DNA of 64,000 bases from Hippophae tibetana (taxonomy: Eukaryota; Streptophyta; Magnoliopsida; Rosales; Elaeagnaceae), in NCBI GenBank assembly GCA_037013495.1, contig CM072810.1, forward strand, positions 84,118,449 through 84,182,448. The letters are read 5' to 3'. The position numbers were made by a program, and so were the translations under genes. Shown here in pieces: positions 19,660-32,799 of this stretch. The notes below the pieces were generated by a model, which saw only the letters and a list, made by a program, of their open reading frames with translations, did not search any database and was not told where the DNA came from. Position 1 is the stretch's first letter, and the number at the start of each line of letters is the position of its first letter.

Positions 19660-22600
19660 TAATAGAACACGAGGAAAAATAAATAAGTGGAAAACAAAGC
19701 TTAAACATTTTCTCATGTCAATTTAAAAAAAGAAAGTTAGGGGAAAAATTACTCCAAATTTTATATCATTATAATTATTATATATTTAAATGGAATGTAT
19801 TACGTGTTAAAATGCCAAATTATCAAACGTTTGAAATTTTGTTCATTATTTTATATAAGAGATCAATAATTCTCATTTTTAACTCATTTATGACATCAAT
19901 ATTCTTAACTTATTTATAAGTTATTGTGGTTGTGTTGGAATGTACCGTATTGAAATTAAATTTGGTTATCGCTTTCCCCCTAAGAATTTAGTTTTCAAAA
20001 CCCTTCAGAAAGTAAGAAGAAAAGAAATATGATTGGAAATATTATGCTCATCCTCTATAGCAACGTTTCTTGCTACGTACCAAGAAGTTTACAAATAATG
20101 TCTAAAACCACCTCCAACAATCACATTTTTCCATTGGGAAGAGAGGTAATAAAATTCGTATGAATTTTCCTGTGTTGGGAATTAAGACTTATACTGGAAT
20201 GAAAAAAATGATAAAACATGAGGAAAAAAAAATAAGTGGAAAATAAAGCTTAAACATTTTCTAATGTCAATTTAAAAAAAGAAAGTAAGGGAGAAAAATT
20301 ACACAAAATTTTATATCATTATAATTATTATATATTTAAATGGAATTTATTACGTGTTAAAATGCCAAATTATCAAACGTTTGAAATTTTGTTCATTATT
20401 TTATATAAGAGATCAATAATTCTCATTTTTGACTCATTTATGACAACAATATTCTTAACTTATATATAAGTTATTCTGGTTGTGTTGTAATGTACCATAT
20501 TGAAATTAAATTTGGTTATCGCTTTCCCCCTAAGAATTTAGTTTCCAAAACCCTTCAAAGAGTAAGAAGAAAAGAAATATAATTGGAAATATTATGCTCA
20601 TCCTCTGTAGCAACGTTTCTTGCTACGTGACATGAAGTTTACAAATAAAGTCTAAAACCATCTCCAGCAATCACATTTTTCCATTGGGAAGAGAGGTAAT
20701 AAAATTCTCATGAATTTGCAAATTTTGGGAATTAAGACTTTAAAAGGAATGAAAAAATGATAGAACATGAGGAAAAATAAAAAAGTGGAAAATATAGCTT
20801 AAACATATTCTGATGTCAATTTAACAAAAGAAATTTATGGGAAAAATTATTCCAAATTTTATATCATTGTAATTATTATATATTTAAATTGAATTTATTA
20901 TGTCTTAAAATGCAAAATTATCAAACCTTTGAAATTTTGTTCATTATTTTATATAAGAGATCAATAATTCTCATTTTTAACTAATCTATGACATCAATAT
21001 TCTTACCTTATTTATAAGTTAAAATGGTTGCGTTGGAATGCACCGTATTGAAATTAAATTTGGTTATAACTTTCCACCAAAACATTTAGTTTCCAAACCC
21101 GTTCTAAGAGTAAGAAGAAAAGAAATATAATGTGAAATATTATGCTCATCCTCTATAGCAACGTTTCTTGCTATGTACCAAGAAGTTTACAAATAATGTC
21201 CAAAACCACCTCTAGCAATCACCTCTTTCCATTGGGAAGAGAGGTAATAAAATTCGCATGAATTTGCATGTGTTGGGAATTAAGACTTATAAAGGAATAA
21301 AAAAAATGATAGAACAAGAGGAAAAATAAATAAGTGGAAAATAAAGCTTAAACATTTTCTCATGTCAATTTAACAAAAGAAAGTTAGGGGGAAAATATAT
21401 TCTAAATTTTATATCATTATAATTATTATATATTTAAATGAAATTTATTACGTCTTAAAATGCAAAATTATCTAACCTTTGAAATTTAGTTCATTATTTT
21501 ATATAAGTTATCAATAATCTCATTTTTAACTCATTTATGACATCAATATTCTTAACTTATTTATAAGTTATAATGGTTGCGTTGGAATGCACCGTATTGA
21601 AATTAAAGTTACTTATCGCTTTCTACCTAAGAATTTAGTTTCCGAACCCGTTCTAAGAGTAAGAAGCAAAGAAATATGATCTGAAATATTATGCTCATCC
21701 TCTATAGCAAAGTTTCTTGCTACTTACCAAGAAATTTACAAATAATGTCCAAAACAACCTCCAGCAATCACCTTTTTCCAGTGGGAAGAGAGGTAATAAA
21801 ATTCGCATGAATTTGCCTATTTTCAGAATTAAGACTTATAAAGAAATGAAAAAATGATAGAACATGAGGAAAAATAAATAAGTGGAAAACAAAGCGTAAA
21901 CATTCTCTCATATCAATTTAAAAAAAGAAAGTTAGGTGAAAAATTACTCCAAATTTTATATCATTATAATTATTATATATTTAAATAGAATTTATTACGT
22001 GTTAAAAGGCCAAATTATCAAACATTTGAAATTTGGTTCATTATTTTATATAAGAGATCAATAATCCTCATTTTTAACTCATTTATGACATCAATATAAG
22101 AGATCAATATTATGGTTGTGTTGGAATGCACCGTATTTCAAATTAAATTTGGTTAACGCTTTCTCTCTAAGAATTTAGTTTCTGAACCCGTTCTAAGAGT
22201 AAGAAGAAAAGAAATATGATTGGAAATATTATGCTCATCCTCTATAGCAACGTTTCTTGCTACGTGAAAAGAAGTTCACAAATAATGTCTAAAACCACGT
22301 CGAGAAATCACATTTTTCCATTGGGAAGAGAGGTAATAAAATTCGCATGAATTTACATGTGTTGGGAATTAAGACTTATAAAGGAATGAAAAAAAATGAT
22401 AGAACATGAGGAAAAATAAATAACTGGAAAATAAAGCTTAAACATTTTCTCATGTCAATTTAACAAAAGAAAGTAAGGGGGAAAAATTACTCCAAATTTA
22501 ATATCATTATAATTATTATATATTTAAATGGAATTTATTACGTCTGAAAATGCACAATTATGAAACCTTTGAAATTTTGTTCATTATTTTACATAATAGA

Positions 22601-24620
22601 TCAATAATTCGCATTTTGAACTCATTTATGACATCAATATTCTTAACTTATTTATAAGTTATTATGTTTGTTTTGGAATGCACCGTATTGAAATTAAATT
22701 TGGTTATCGCTTTCCCCCTAAGAATTTAGTTTCCGAACCCGTTCTAAGAGTAAGAAGAAAAGAAATATCATTGGAAATATTATGCTCATCCTCTATAGCA
22801 ACGTTTCTTGCTACGTGAAAAGAAGTTTAAACATAATGTCTTAAACCACATCCAGAAATTACATTTTTCCATTGGGAATAGAGGTAATAAAATTCGCATG
22901 AATTTGCATTTTTTGGGAATTAAGACTTATAAAGGAACGAAAAAAATGATAGAACTTGAGGAAAAATAAATAAGTGGAAAATAAAGCTTAAAATTTTCTC
23001 ATGTCAATTTAACAAAAGAAAGTAAGGGTGAAAAATTACTCCAAATTTTATATCATTATAATTATTATATATTTAAATGGAATTTATTACATCTTAAAAT
23101 GCAAAATTATCAAACCTTTGAAATTTTGTTCATTATTTTACATAAGAGATCAATAATTCGCATTTTTAACTCATTTATGACATCAATATTCTTAACTTAT
23201 TTATAAGTTATTATGGTTGTGTTGGAATGCATCGTATTGAAATTAAATTTGGTTATCGCTTTTCCCCTAAGAATTTAGTTTCCGAACCCGTTCTAAGAGT
23301 AAGAAGAAAAGAAATATGATTGGAAATATTATGCTCATCCTCTATAGAAACGTTTCTTGCTACGTGAAAAGAAGTTTAAAAATAATGTCTAAAACCACCT
23401 CCAGAAATCACATTTTTACTTTGGGAAAAGCGATCATAAAATTCGCATGAATTTGCATGTGTTGGGAATTAAGACTTATAAAGGAATGCAAAAAATGATA
23501 GAACATGAGGAAAAATAAATAAGTGGAAAATAAAGCTTAAACATTTTCTCATGTCAATTTAACAAAAGAAAGTAAGGGGGAAAAATTACTCCAAATTTTA
23601 TATCATTATAATTATTATATATTTAAATGGAATTTATTACGTGTTAAAATGCCAAATTATCTAACATTTGAAATTTGTTTCATTATTTTATATAAGAGAT
23701 CAATAATTCTCATTTTTAACACATTCATGACATCAATATTCTTAACTTATTTACAAATTATTATTGTTGTGTTGGAATGCACCGTATTTAAAATTAAATT
23801 TGGTTATTGCTTTCACTATAAGAATTTAGTTTCCGAACACGTTCTAAGAGTAAGAAGAAAAGGAATATGATATGAAATATTATGCTCATCCTCTATAGTA
23901 ACGTTTCTTGCTACGTACCAAGAAGTTTAAAAATAATGTCCAAACCCACCTCCAGCAATTATCTTTTTCCATTGGGAAGAGAGGTAATAAAACTGTCATG
24001 AATTTGGCTGCTTTGGGAATTAAGACTTATAAAGGAATGGAAAAAATGATAGAACAAGAGGAAAAATAAATAAGTGGAAAACAAAGCTTAAACATTTTCT
24101 CATGTCAATTTAACAAAAGAAAGTAAGGGGGAAAATATACTCCAAATTTTATATCATTATAATTATTATATATTTAAATGGTATTTAGTACGTGTTAAAA
24201 TACCAAATTATCAAACATTTGAAATTGGTTAATTATTTTATATAATAGATCAATAATTCTCATTTTTAACTCATTTATAACATCAATATTCTTAACTTAT
24301 TTATAAGTTATTATGGTTGTGTTGGAATGCAGCGTATTTAAAATTAAATTTGGTTATCGCTTTCCAACTAGAAATTTAGTTTCCGAACCCGTTCTAAGAG
24401 TAAGAAGAAAAAAAATATGATGTGAAATATTATGCTCATCCTCTATAGCAACATTTCTTGCTACGTACCAAGAAATTTAAAAATAATGTCCAAAACCACC
24501 TCCAGCAATCACCTTTTTCCAAATGGAAGAGAGGTAATAAAATTCGCATCAATTTGCTTGCTTTGGGAATTAAGACTTATAAAGGGATAGAAAAAATGAT
24601 AGAATATGAGGAAAAATAAA

Positions 24621-26819
24621 TAACTGGAAAACAAAGCTTAAACATTTTCTGATGTCAATTTAAAAAAACAAAGGTAGGGGAAAAATTACTCCAAATTTTA
24701 TATCATTATCATTATTATATATTTAAATAGAATTTATTACGTGTTAAAATGCCAAATTATCCAACATTTGGAAATTGGTTCATTATTTTATATAAGAGAT
24801 CAATAATTCTCATTTTTAACTCATTTATAACATCAATATTCTTAACTTATTTATAAGTTATAATGGTTGCGTTGGAATGCACCGTATTGAAATTAAATTT
24901 AGTTATTACTTTCTACCTAAGAATTTAGTTTCCGAACCCGTTCTAAGAGTAAGAAGAAAAGAAATATGATGTGAAATATTATGCTCATCCTCTATAGCAA
25001 AGTTTCTTGCTACGTACTAAGAAGTTTACAAATAATGTCCAAAACCATTTCCAGCAATCACCTTTTTCCAATGGGAAGAGAGGTAATAAAATTCGCATCA
25101 ATTTGCCTGCTTTACTAATTAAGACTTATAAAGGAATGGAAAAAATGATAGAACATGAGGAAAAATAAATAAGTGGAAAACAAAGCTTAACCATTTTCTC
25201 ATGACAATTTAAAAAAAGAAAGGTAGGGGAAAAATTACTCCAAATTTTATATCATTATAATTATTATATATTTAAATAGAATTTATTACGTGTTAAAATG
25301 CCAAATTATCCAATATTTTTAAATTGGTTCATTATTTTATATAAGAGTTCATTAATTCTCATTTTTAACTCATTTATAATATCAATATTCTTAACTTATT
25401 TATAAGTTATTATGGTTGTGTTGGAATGTATCGTATTTAAAATTAAATTTGGTTATCGCTTTCCAACTAAGAATTTAGTTTCCGAACCCGTTCTAAGAGT
25501 AAGAAGAAACGAAATATGATGTGAAATATTATGCTCATCCTCTATAGCAACATTTCTTGCTACGTACCAAGAAGTTTAAAAATAATGTCCAAAACCACCT
25601 CCAGCAATCACCTTTTTCCAAATGGGAGAGAGGTAATAAAATTCGCATGAATTTGCCTGCTTTGGGAATTAAGACTTATAAGGGAATGGAAAAAATGATA
25701 GAACATGAGGAAAAATAAATAACTGGAAAACAAAGCTTAAACATTTTCTGATGTCAATTTAAAAAAACAAAGGTAGGGGAAAAATTACTCCAAATTTTAT
25801 ATCATTATCATTATTATATATTTAAATAGAATTTATTACGTGTTAAAATGCCAAATTATCCAACATTTGGAAATTGGTTCATTATTTTATATAAGAGATC
25901 AATAATTCTCATTTTTAACTCATTTATAACATCAATATTCTTAACTTATTTATAAGTTATAATGGTTGCGTTGGAATGCACCGTATTGAAATTAAATTTA
26001 GTTATTACTTTCTACCTAAGAATTTAGTTTCCGAACCCGTTCTAAGAGTAAGAAGAAAAGAAATATGATGTGAAATATTATGCTCATCCTCTATAGCAAA
26101 GTTTCTTGCTACGTACTAAGAAGTTTACAAATAATGTCCAAAACCATTTCCAGCAATCACCTTTTTCCAATGGGAAGAGAGGTAATAAAATTCGCATCAA
26201 TTTGCCTGCTTTACTAATTAAGACTTATAAAGGAATGGAAAAAATGATAGAACATGAGGAAAAATAAATAAGTGGAAAACAAAGCTTAACCATTTTCTCA
26301 TGACAATTTAAAAAAAGAAAGGTAGGGGAAAAATTACTCCAAATTTTATATCATTATAATTATTATATATTTAAATAGAATTTATTACGTGTTAAAATGC
26401 CAAATTATCCAATATTTTTAAATTGGTTCATTATTTTATATAAGAGTTCATTAATTCTCATTTTTAACTCATTTATAATATCAATATTCTTAACTTATTT
26501 ATAAGTTATTATGGTTGTGTTGGAATGTATCGTATTTAAAATTAAATTTGGTTATCGCTTTCCAACTAAGAATTTAGTTTCCGAACCCGTTCTAAGAGTA
26601 AGAAGAAACGAAATATGATGTGAAATATTATGCTCATCCTCTATAGCAACATTTCTTGCTACGTACCAAGAAGTTTAAAAATAATGTCCAAAACCACCTC
26701 CAGCAATCACCTTTTTCCAAATGGAAGAGAGGTAATAAAATTCGCATGAATTTGCCTGCTTTGGGAATTAAGACTTATAAGGGAATGGAAAAAATGATAG
26801 AACATGAGGAAAAATAAAT
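24621..26819 (+). repeat. satellite dimer duplicated in tandem (period 1,099 bp)
   Basis: Two adjacent dimers start at 24621 and 25720 and match almost base for base, including shared oddities: TTTAAAAAAACAAAGG, TCATTATCATTATTATATA, AACCATTTCCAGC and TATCGTATTTAAAA. One difference is AATGGGAGAG at about 25622 versus AATGGAAGAG at about 26721. Confidence 0.85.
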
Positions 26820-29800
26820 AAGTGGAAAACAAAGCTTAAACATTTTCTCATGTCAATTTAAAAAAAGAAAGGTACGGGAAAAATTACTCCAAATTTTATA
26901 TCATTATAATTATTATATATTTAAATAGAATTTATTACGTGTTAAAATGCCAAATTATCAAACCTTTGAAGATTGGTTCGTTATTTTATATAAGAGATCA
27001 ATAATTCTCATTTTTAACTCATTTATAACATCAATATTCTTAACTTATTTATAAATTATTATGGTTGTGTTGGAATCCATCGTATTTAAAAGTAAATTTG
27101 GTTATCGCTTTCCAACTAAGAATTTAGTATCCGAACCCATTCTAAGAGTAAGAAGAAGAGAAATATGATGTGAAATATTATGCCCATCCTCTATAGCAAC
27201 ATTTCTTGTTACGTACCAAGAAGTTTAAAAATAATGTCCAAAACCACCTCCCGCAATCACCTTTTTCCAAATGGAAGAGAGGTAATAAAATTCGCATGAA
27301 TTTGCGTGCTTTGGGAATTAAGACTTATAAGGGAATGGAAAAAATGATAGAACATGAGGAAAAATAAATAAGTAGAAAACAAAGCTTAAACATTTTCTAA
27401 TGTCAATTTAACTAAAGAATGTAAGAGGGAAAAATTACTGCAAATTTTATATCATTATAATTATTATATATTTAAATGGTATTTAGTACGTGTTAAAATG
27501 CCAAATTCTCAAACCTTTGAAATTTTGATAATTATTTTATATAAGAGATCAATAATTCTTATTTTTAATTCATTTATGAAATCAATATTCTTAACTTATT
27601 TATAAGTTATAATGGTTGCGTTGGAATGCACCGTATTGAAATTAAATTTAGTTATTGCTTTCTACCTAAGAATTTAGTTTCCGAACCCGTTCTAAGAATA
27701 AGAAGAAAAGAAATATGATGTGAAATATTATGCTCATCCTCTATAGCAAAGTTTCTTGCTACGTACTAAGAAGTTTACAAATAATGTCCAAAACCAGCTC
27801 CAGCAATCACCTTTTTCCAATGGGAAGAGAGGTAATAAAATTCGCATGAATTTGCCTGCTTTACTAATTAAGACTTATAAAGGAATGGAAAAAATGAGAG
27901 AACATGAGGAAAAATAAATAAATGGAAAACAAAGCTTAAACATTTTCTCATGTCAATTTAAAAAAAGAAAGGTAGGGGAAAAATTACTCCAAATTTTAGA
28001 TCATTATAATTATTATATATTTAAATAGAATTTATTACGTGTTAAAATGCCAAATTATCAAACATTTGGAAATTGGTTCTTATTTTATATAAGAGATCAA
28101 TAATTCTCATTTTTAACTCATTTATAACATCAATATTCTTAACTTATTTATAAGTTATTATGGATGTGTTGGAATGCACCGTATTTGAAATTAAATTTGG
28201 TTATCGCTTTCCACCAAAGAATTTAGTTTCCGAACCCGTTCTAAGAGTAAGAAGAAAAAAATATGATATGAAATATTATGCTCATCCTCTATGGAAACAT
28301 TTCTTGCTATGTACCAAGAAGTTTAAAAAATAATGTCCAAAACCACCTCTAGCAATTATCTTTTCCCATTGGGAAGAGAGGTAATAAAATTCGCATGAAT
28401 TTGCCTACTTTGGGAATTAAGACTTATAAAGGAATGGAAAAAATGATAGAACATGAGGAAAAATAAATAAGTGGAAAACAAAGCTTAAATATTTTCTCAT
28501 GTCAATTTAACAAAAGAAAGTAATGGGGAAAATATACTCCAAATTTTATATCATTATAATTATTATATATTTAAATGGAATTTATTACGTCTTAAAATAC
28601 CAAATTATCAAACTTTTGAAGATTGGTTCGTTATTTTATATAAGAGATCAATAATTCTCATTTTTAACTCATTTATAACATCAATATTCTTAACTTATTT
28701 ATAAATTATTATGGTTGTGTTGGAATCCACCGTATTTAAAATTAAATTTTGTTATCGCTTTCCAACTAAGAATTTAGTTTCCGAACCCGTTCTAAGAGTA
28801 AGAAGAAAAGGAATATGATGTGAAATATTATGCTCATCCTCTATAGCAATGTTTCTTGCTACGTACTAAGAAGTTTACAAATAATGTCCAAAACCACCTC
28901 CAGCAATCACCTTTTTCCAATGGGAAGAGAGGTAATAAAATTCGCATGAATTTGCCTGCTTTACTAATTAAGACTTATAAAGGAATGGAAAAAATGATAG
29001 AACATGAGGAAAAATAAATAAGTGGAAAACAAAGCTTAACCATTTTCTCATGTCAATTTAAAAAAAGAAAGGTAGGGGAAAAATTACTCCAAATTTTATA
29101 TCATTATAATTATTATATATTTAAATAGAATTTATTACGTGTTAAAATGCCAAATTATCCAATATTTTTAAATTGGTTCATTATTTTATATAAGAGATCA
29201 CTAATTCTCATTTTTAACTCATTTATAACATCAATATTCTTAACTTATTTATAAGTTATTATGGTTGTGTTGGAATGTACCGTATTTAAAATTAAATTTG
29301 GTTATCGCTTTCCAACTAAGAATTTAGTTTCCGAACCCGTTCTAAGAGTAAGAAGAAACGAAATATGATGTGAAATATTATGCTCATCCTCTATAGCAAC
29401 ATTTCTTGCTACGTACCAAGAAGTTTAAAAATAATGTCCAAAACCACCTCCAGCAATCACCTTTTTCCAAATGGAAGAGAGGTAATAAAATTCGCATGAA
29501 TTTGCCTGCTTTGGGAATTAAGACTTATAAGGGAATGGAAAAAATGATAGAACATGAGGAAAAATAAATAAGTGGAAAACAAAGCTTAAACATTTTCTCA
29601 TGTCAATTTAAAAAAAGAAAGGTACGGGAAAAATTACTCCAAATTTTATATCATTATAATTATTATATATTTAAATAGAATTTATTACGTGTTAAAATGC
29701 CAAATTATCAAACCTTTGAAGATTGGTTCGTTATTTTATATAAGAGATCAATAATTCTCATTTTTAACTCATTTATAACATCAATATTCTTAACTTATTT

Positions 29801-32240
29801 ATAAATTATTATGGTTGTGTTGGAATCCATCGTATTTAAAAGTAAATTTGGTTATCGCTTTCCAACTAAGAATTTAGTATCCGAACCCATTCTAAGAGTA
29901 AGAAGAAGAGAAATATGATGTGAAATATTATGCCCATCCTCTATAGCAACATTTCTTGTTACGTACCAAGAAGTTTAAAAATAATGTCCAAAACCACCTC
30001 CCGCAATCACCTTTTTCCAAATGGAAGAGAGGTAATAAAATTCGCATGAATTTGCGTGCTTTGGGAATTAAGACTTATAAGGGAATGGAAAAAATGATAG
30101 AACATGAGGAAAAATAAATAAGTAGAAAACAAAGCTTAAACATTTTCTAATGTCAATTTAACTAAAGAATGTAAGAGGGAAAAATTACTGCAAATTTTAT
30201 ATCATTATAATTATTATATATTTAAATGGTATTTAGTACGTGTTAAAATGCCAAATTCTCAAACCTTTGAAATTTTGATAATTATTTTATATAAGAGATC
30301 AATAATTCTTATTTTTAATTCATTTATGAAATCAATATTCTTAACTTATTTATAAGTTATAATGGTTGCGTTGGAATGCACCGTATTGAAATTAAATTTA
30401 GTTATTGCTTTCTACCTAAGAATTTAGTTTCCGAACCCGTTCTAAGAATAAGAAGAAAAGAAATATGATGTGAAATATTATGCTCATCCTCTATAGCAAA
30501 GTTTCTTGCTACGTACTAAGAAGTTTACAAATAATGTCCAAAACCAGCTCCAGCAATCACCTTTTTCCAATGGGAAGAGAGGTAATAAAATTCGCATGAA
30601 TTTGCCTGCTTTACTAATTAAGACTTATAAAGGAATGGAAAAAATGAGAGAACATGAGGAAAAATAAATAAATGGAAAACAAAGCTTAAACATTTTCTCA
30701 TGTCAATTTAAAAAAAGAAAGGTAGGGGAAAAATTACTCCAAATTTTAGATCATTATAATTATTATATATTTAAATAGAATTTATTACGTGTTAAAATGC
30801 CAAATTATCAAACATTTGGAAATTGGTTCTTATTTTATATAAGAGATCAATAATTCTCATTTTTAACTCATTTATAACATCAATATTCTTAACTTATTTA
30901 TAAGTTATTATGGATGTGTTGGAATGCACCGTATTTGAAATTAAATTTGGTTATCGCTTTCCACCAAAGAATTTAGTTTCCGAACCCGTTCTAAGAGTAA
31001 GAAGAAAAAAATATGATATGAAATATTATGCTCATCCTCTATGGAAACATTTCTTGCTATGTACCAAGAAGTTTAAAAAATAATGTCCAAAACCACCTCT
31101 AGCAATTATCTTTTCCCATTGGGAAGAGAGGTAATAAAATTCGCATGAATTTGCCTACTTTGGGAATTAAGACTTATAAAGGAATGGAAAAAATGATAGA
31201 ACATGAGGAAAAATAAATAAGTGGAAAACAAAGCTTAAATATTTTCTCATGTCAATTTAACAAAAGAAAGTAATGGGGAAAATATACTCCAAATTTTATA
31301 TCATTATAATTATTATATATTTAAATGGAATTTATTACGTCTTAAAATACCAAATTATCAAACTTTTGAAGATTGGTTCGTTATTTTATATAAGAGATCA
31401 ATAATTCTCATTTTTAACTCATTTATAACATCAATATTCTTAACTTATTTATAAATTATTATGGTTGTGTTGGAATCCACCGTATTTAAAATTAAATTTT
31501 GTTATCGCTTTCCAACTAAGAATTTAGTTTCCGAACCCGTTCTAAGAGTAAGAAGAAAAGGAATATGATGTGAAATATTATGCTCATCCTCTATAGCAAT
31601 GTTTCTTGCTACGTACTAAGAAGTTTACAAATAATGTCCAAAACCACCTCCAGCAATCACCTTTTTCCAATGGGAAGAGAGGTAATAAAATTCGCATGAA
31701 TTTGCCTGCTTTACTAATTAAGACTTATAAAGGAATGGAAAAAATGATAGAACATGAGGAAAAATAAATAAGTGGAAAACAAAGCTTAACCATTTTCTCA
31801 TGTCAATTTAAAAAAAGAAAGGTAGGGGAAAAATTACTCCAAATTTTATATCATTATAATTATTATATATTTAAATAGAATTTATTACGTGTTAAAATGC
31901 CAAATTATCCAATATTTTTAAATTGGTTCATTATTTTATATAAGAGATCACTAATTCTCATTTTTAACTCATTTATAACATCAATATTCTTAACTTATTT
32001 ATAAGTTATTATGGTTGTGTTGGAATGTACCGTATTTAAAATTAAATTTGGTTATCGCTTTCCAACTAAGAATTTAGTTTCCGAACCCGTTCTAAGAGTA
32101 AGAAGAAACGAAATATGATGTGAAATATTATGCTCATCCTCTATAGCAACATTTCTTGCTACGTACCAAGAAGTTTAAAAATAATGTCCAAAACCACCTC
32201 CAGCAATCACCTTTTTCCAAATGGAAGAGTGGTAATAAAA
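26700..32240 (+). repeat. five-monomer higher-order repeat, two tandem copies (period 2,750 bp)
   Basis: Distinctive variants recur exactly 2,750 bases apart: GGTACGGGAA at 26871 and 29621; the GTAAGAGGGAAAAATTACTG type near 27421 and 30171; CTATGGAAAC near 28290 and 31040; GTAATGGGGAAAATATACTC near 28520 and 31270. Unit boundaries are approximate (about 26700-29450 and 29450-32240). Confidence 0.9.
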
Positions 32241-32799
32241 TTCGCATGAATTTGCCTGCTTTGGGAATTAAGACTTATAAGGGAATGGAAAAAATGATAG
32301 AACATGAGGAAAAATAAATAAGTGGAAAACAAAGCTTAAACATTTTCTCATGTCAATTTAAAAAAAGAAAGGTAGGGGAAAAATTACTCCAAATTTTATA
32401 TCATTATAATTATTATATATTTAAATAGAATTTATTACGTGTTAAAATGGCAAATTATCCAACATTTGGAAATTGGTTCATTATTTTATATAAGAGATCA
32501 ATAATTATCATTTTTAACTCATTTATAACATCAATATTATTAACTTATTTATAAGTTATTATGGTTGTGTTGGAATGCACCGTATTTAAAATTAAATTTT
32601 GTTATCGCTTTCCAACTAAGAATTTAGTTTCCGAACCCGTTCTAAGAGTAAGAAGAAACGAAATATGATGTGAAATATTATGCTCATCCTCTATAGCATA
32701 ATTTCTTGCTACGTACCAAGAAGTTTAAAAATAATGTCCAAAACCACCTCCAGCAATCACCTTTTTCCAAATGGAAGAGAGGTAATAAAATTCGCAACA

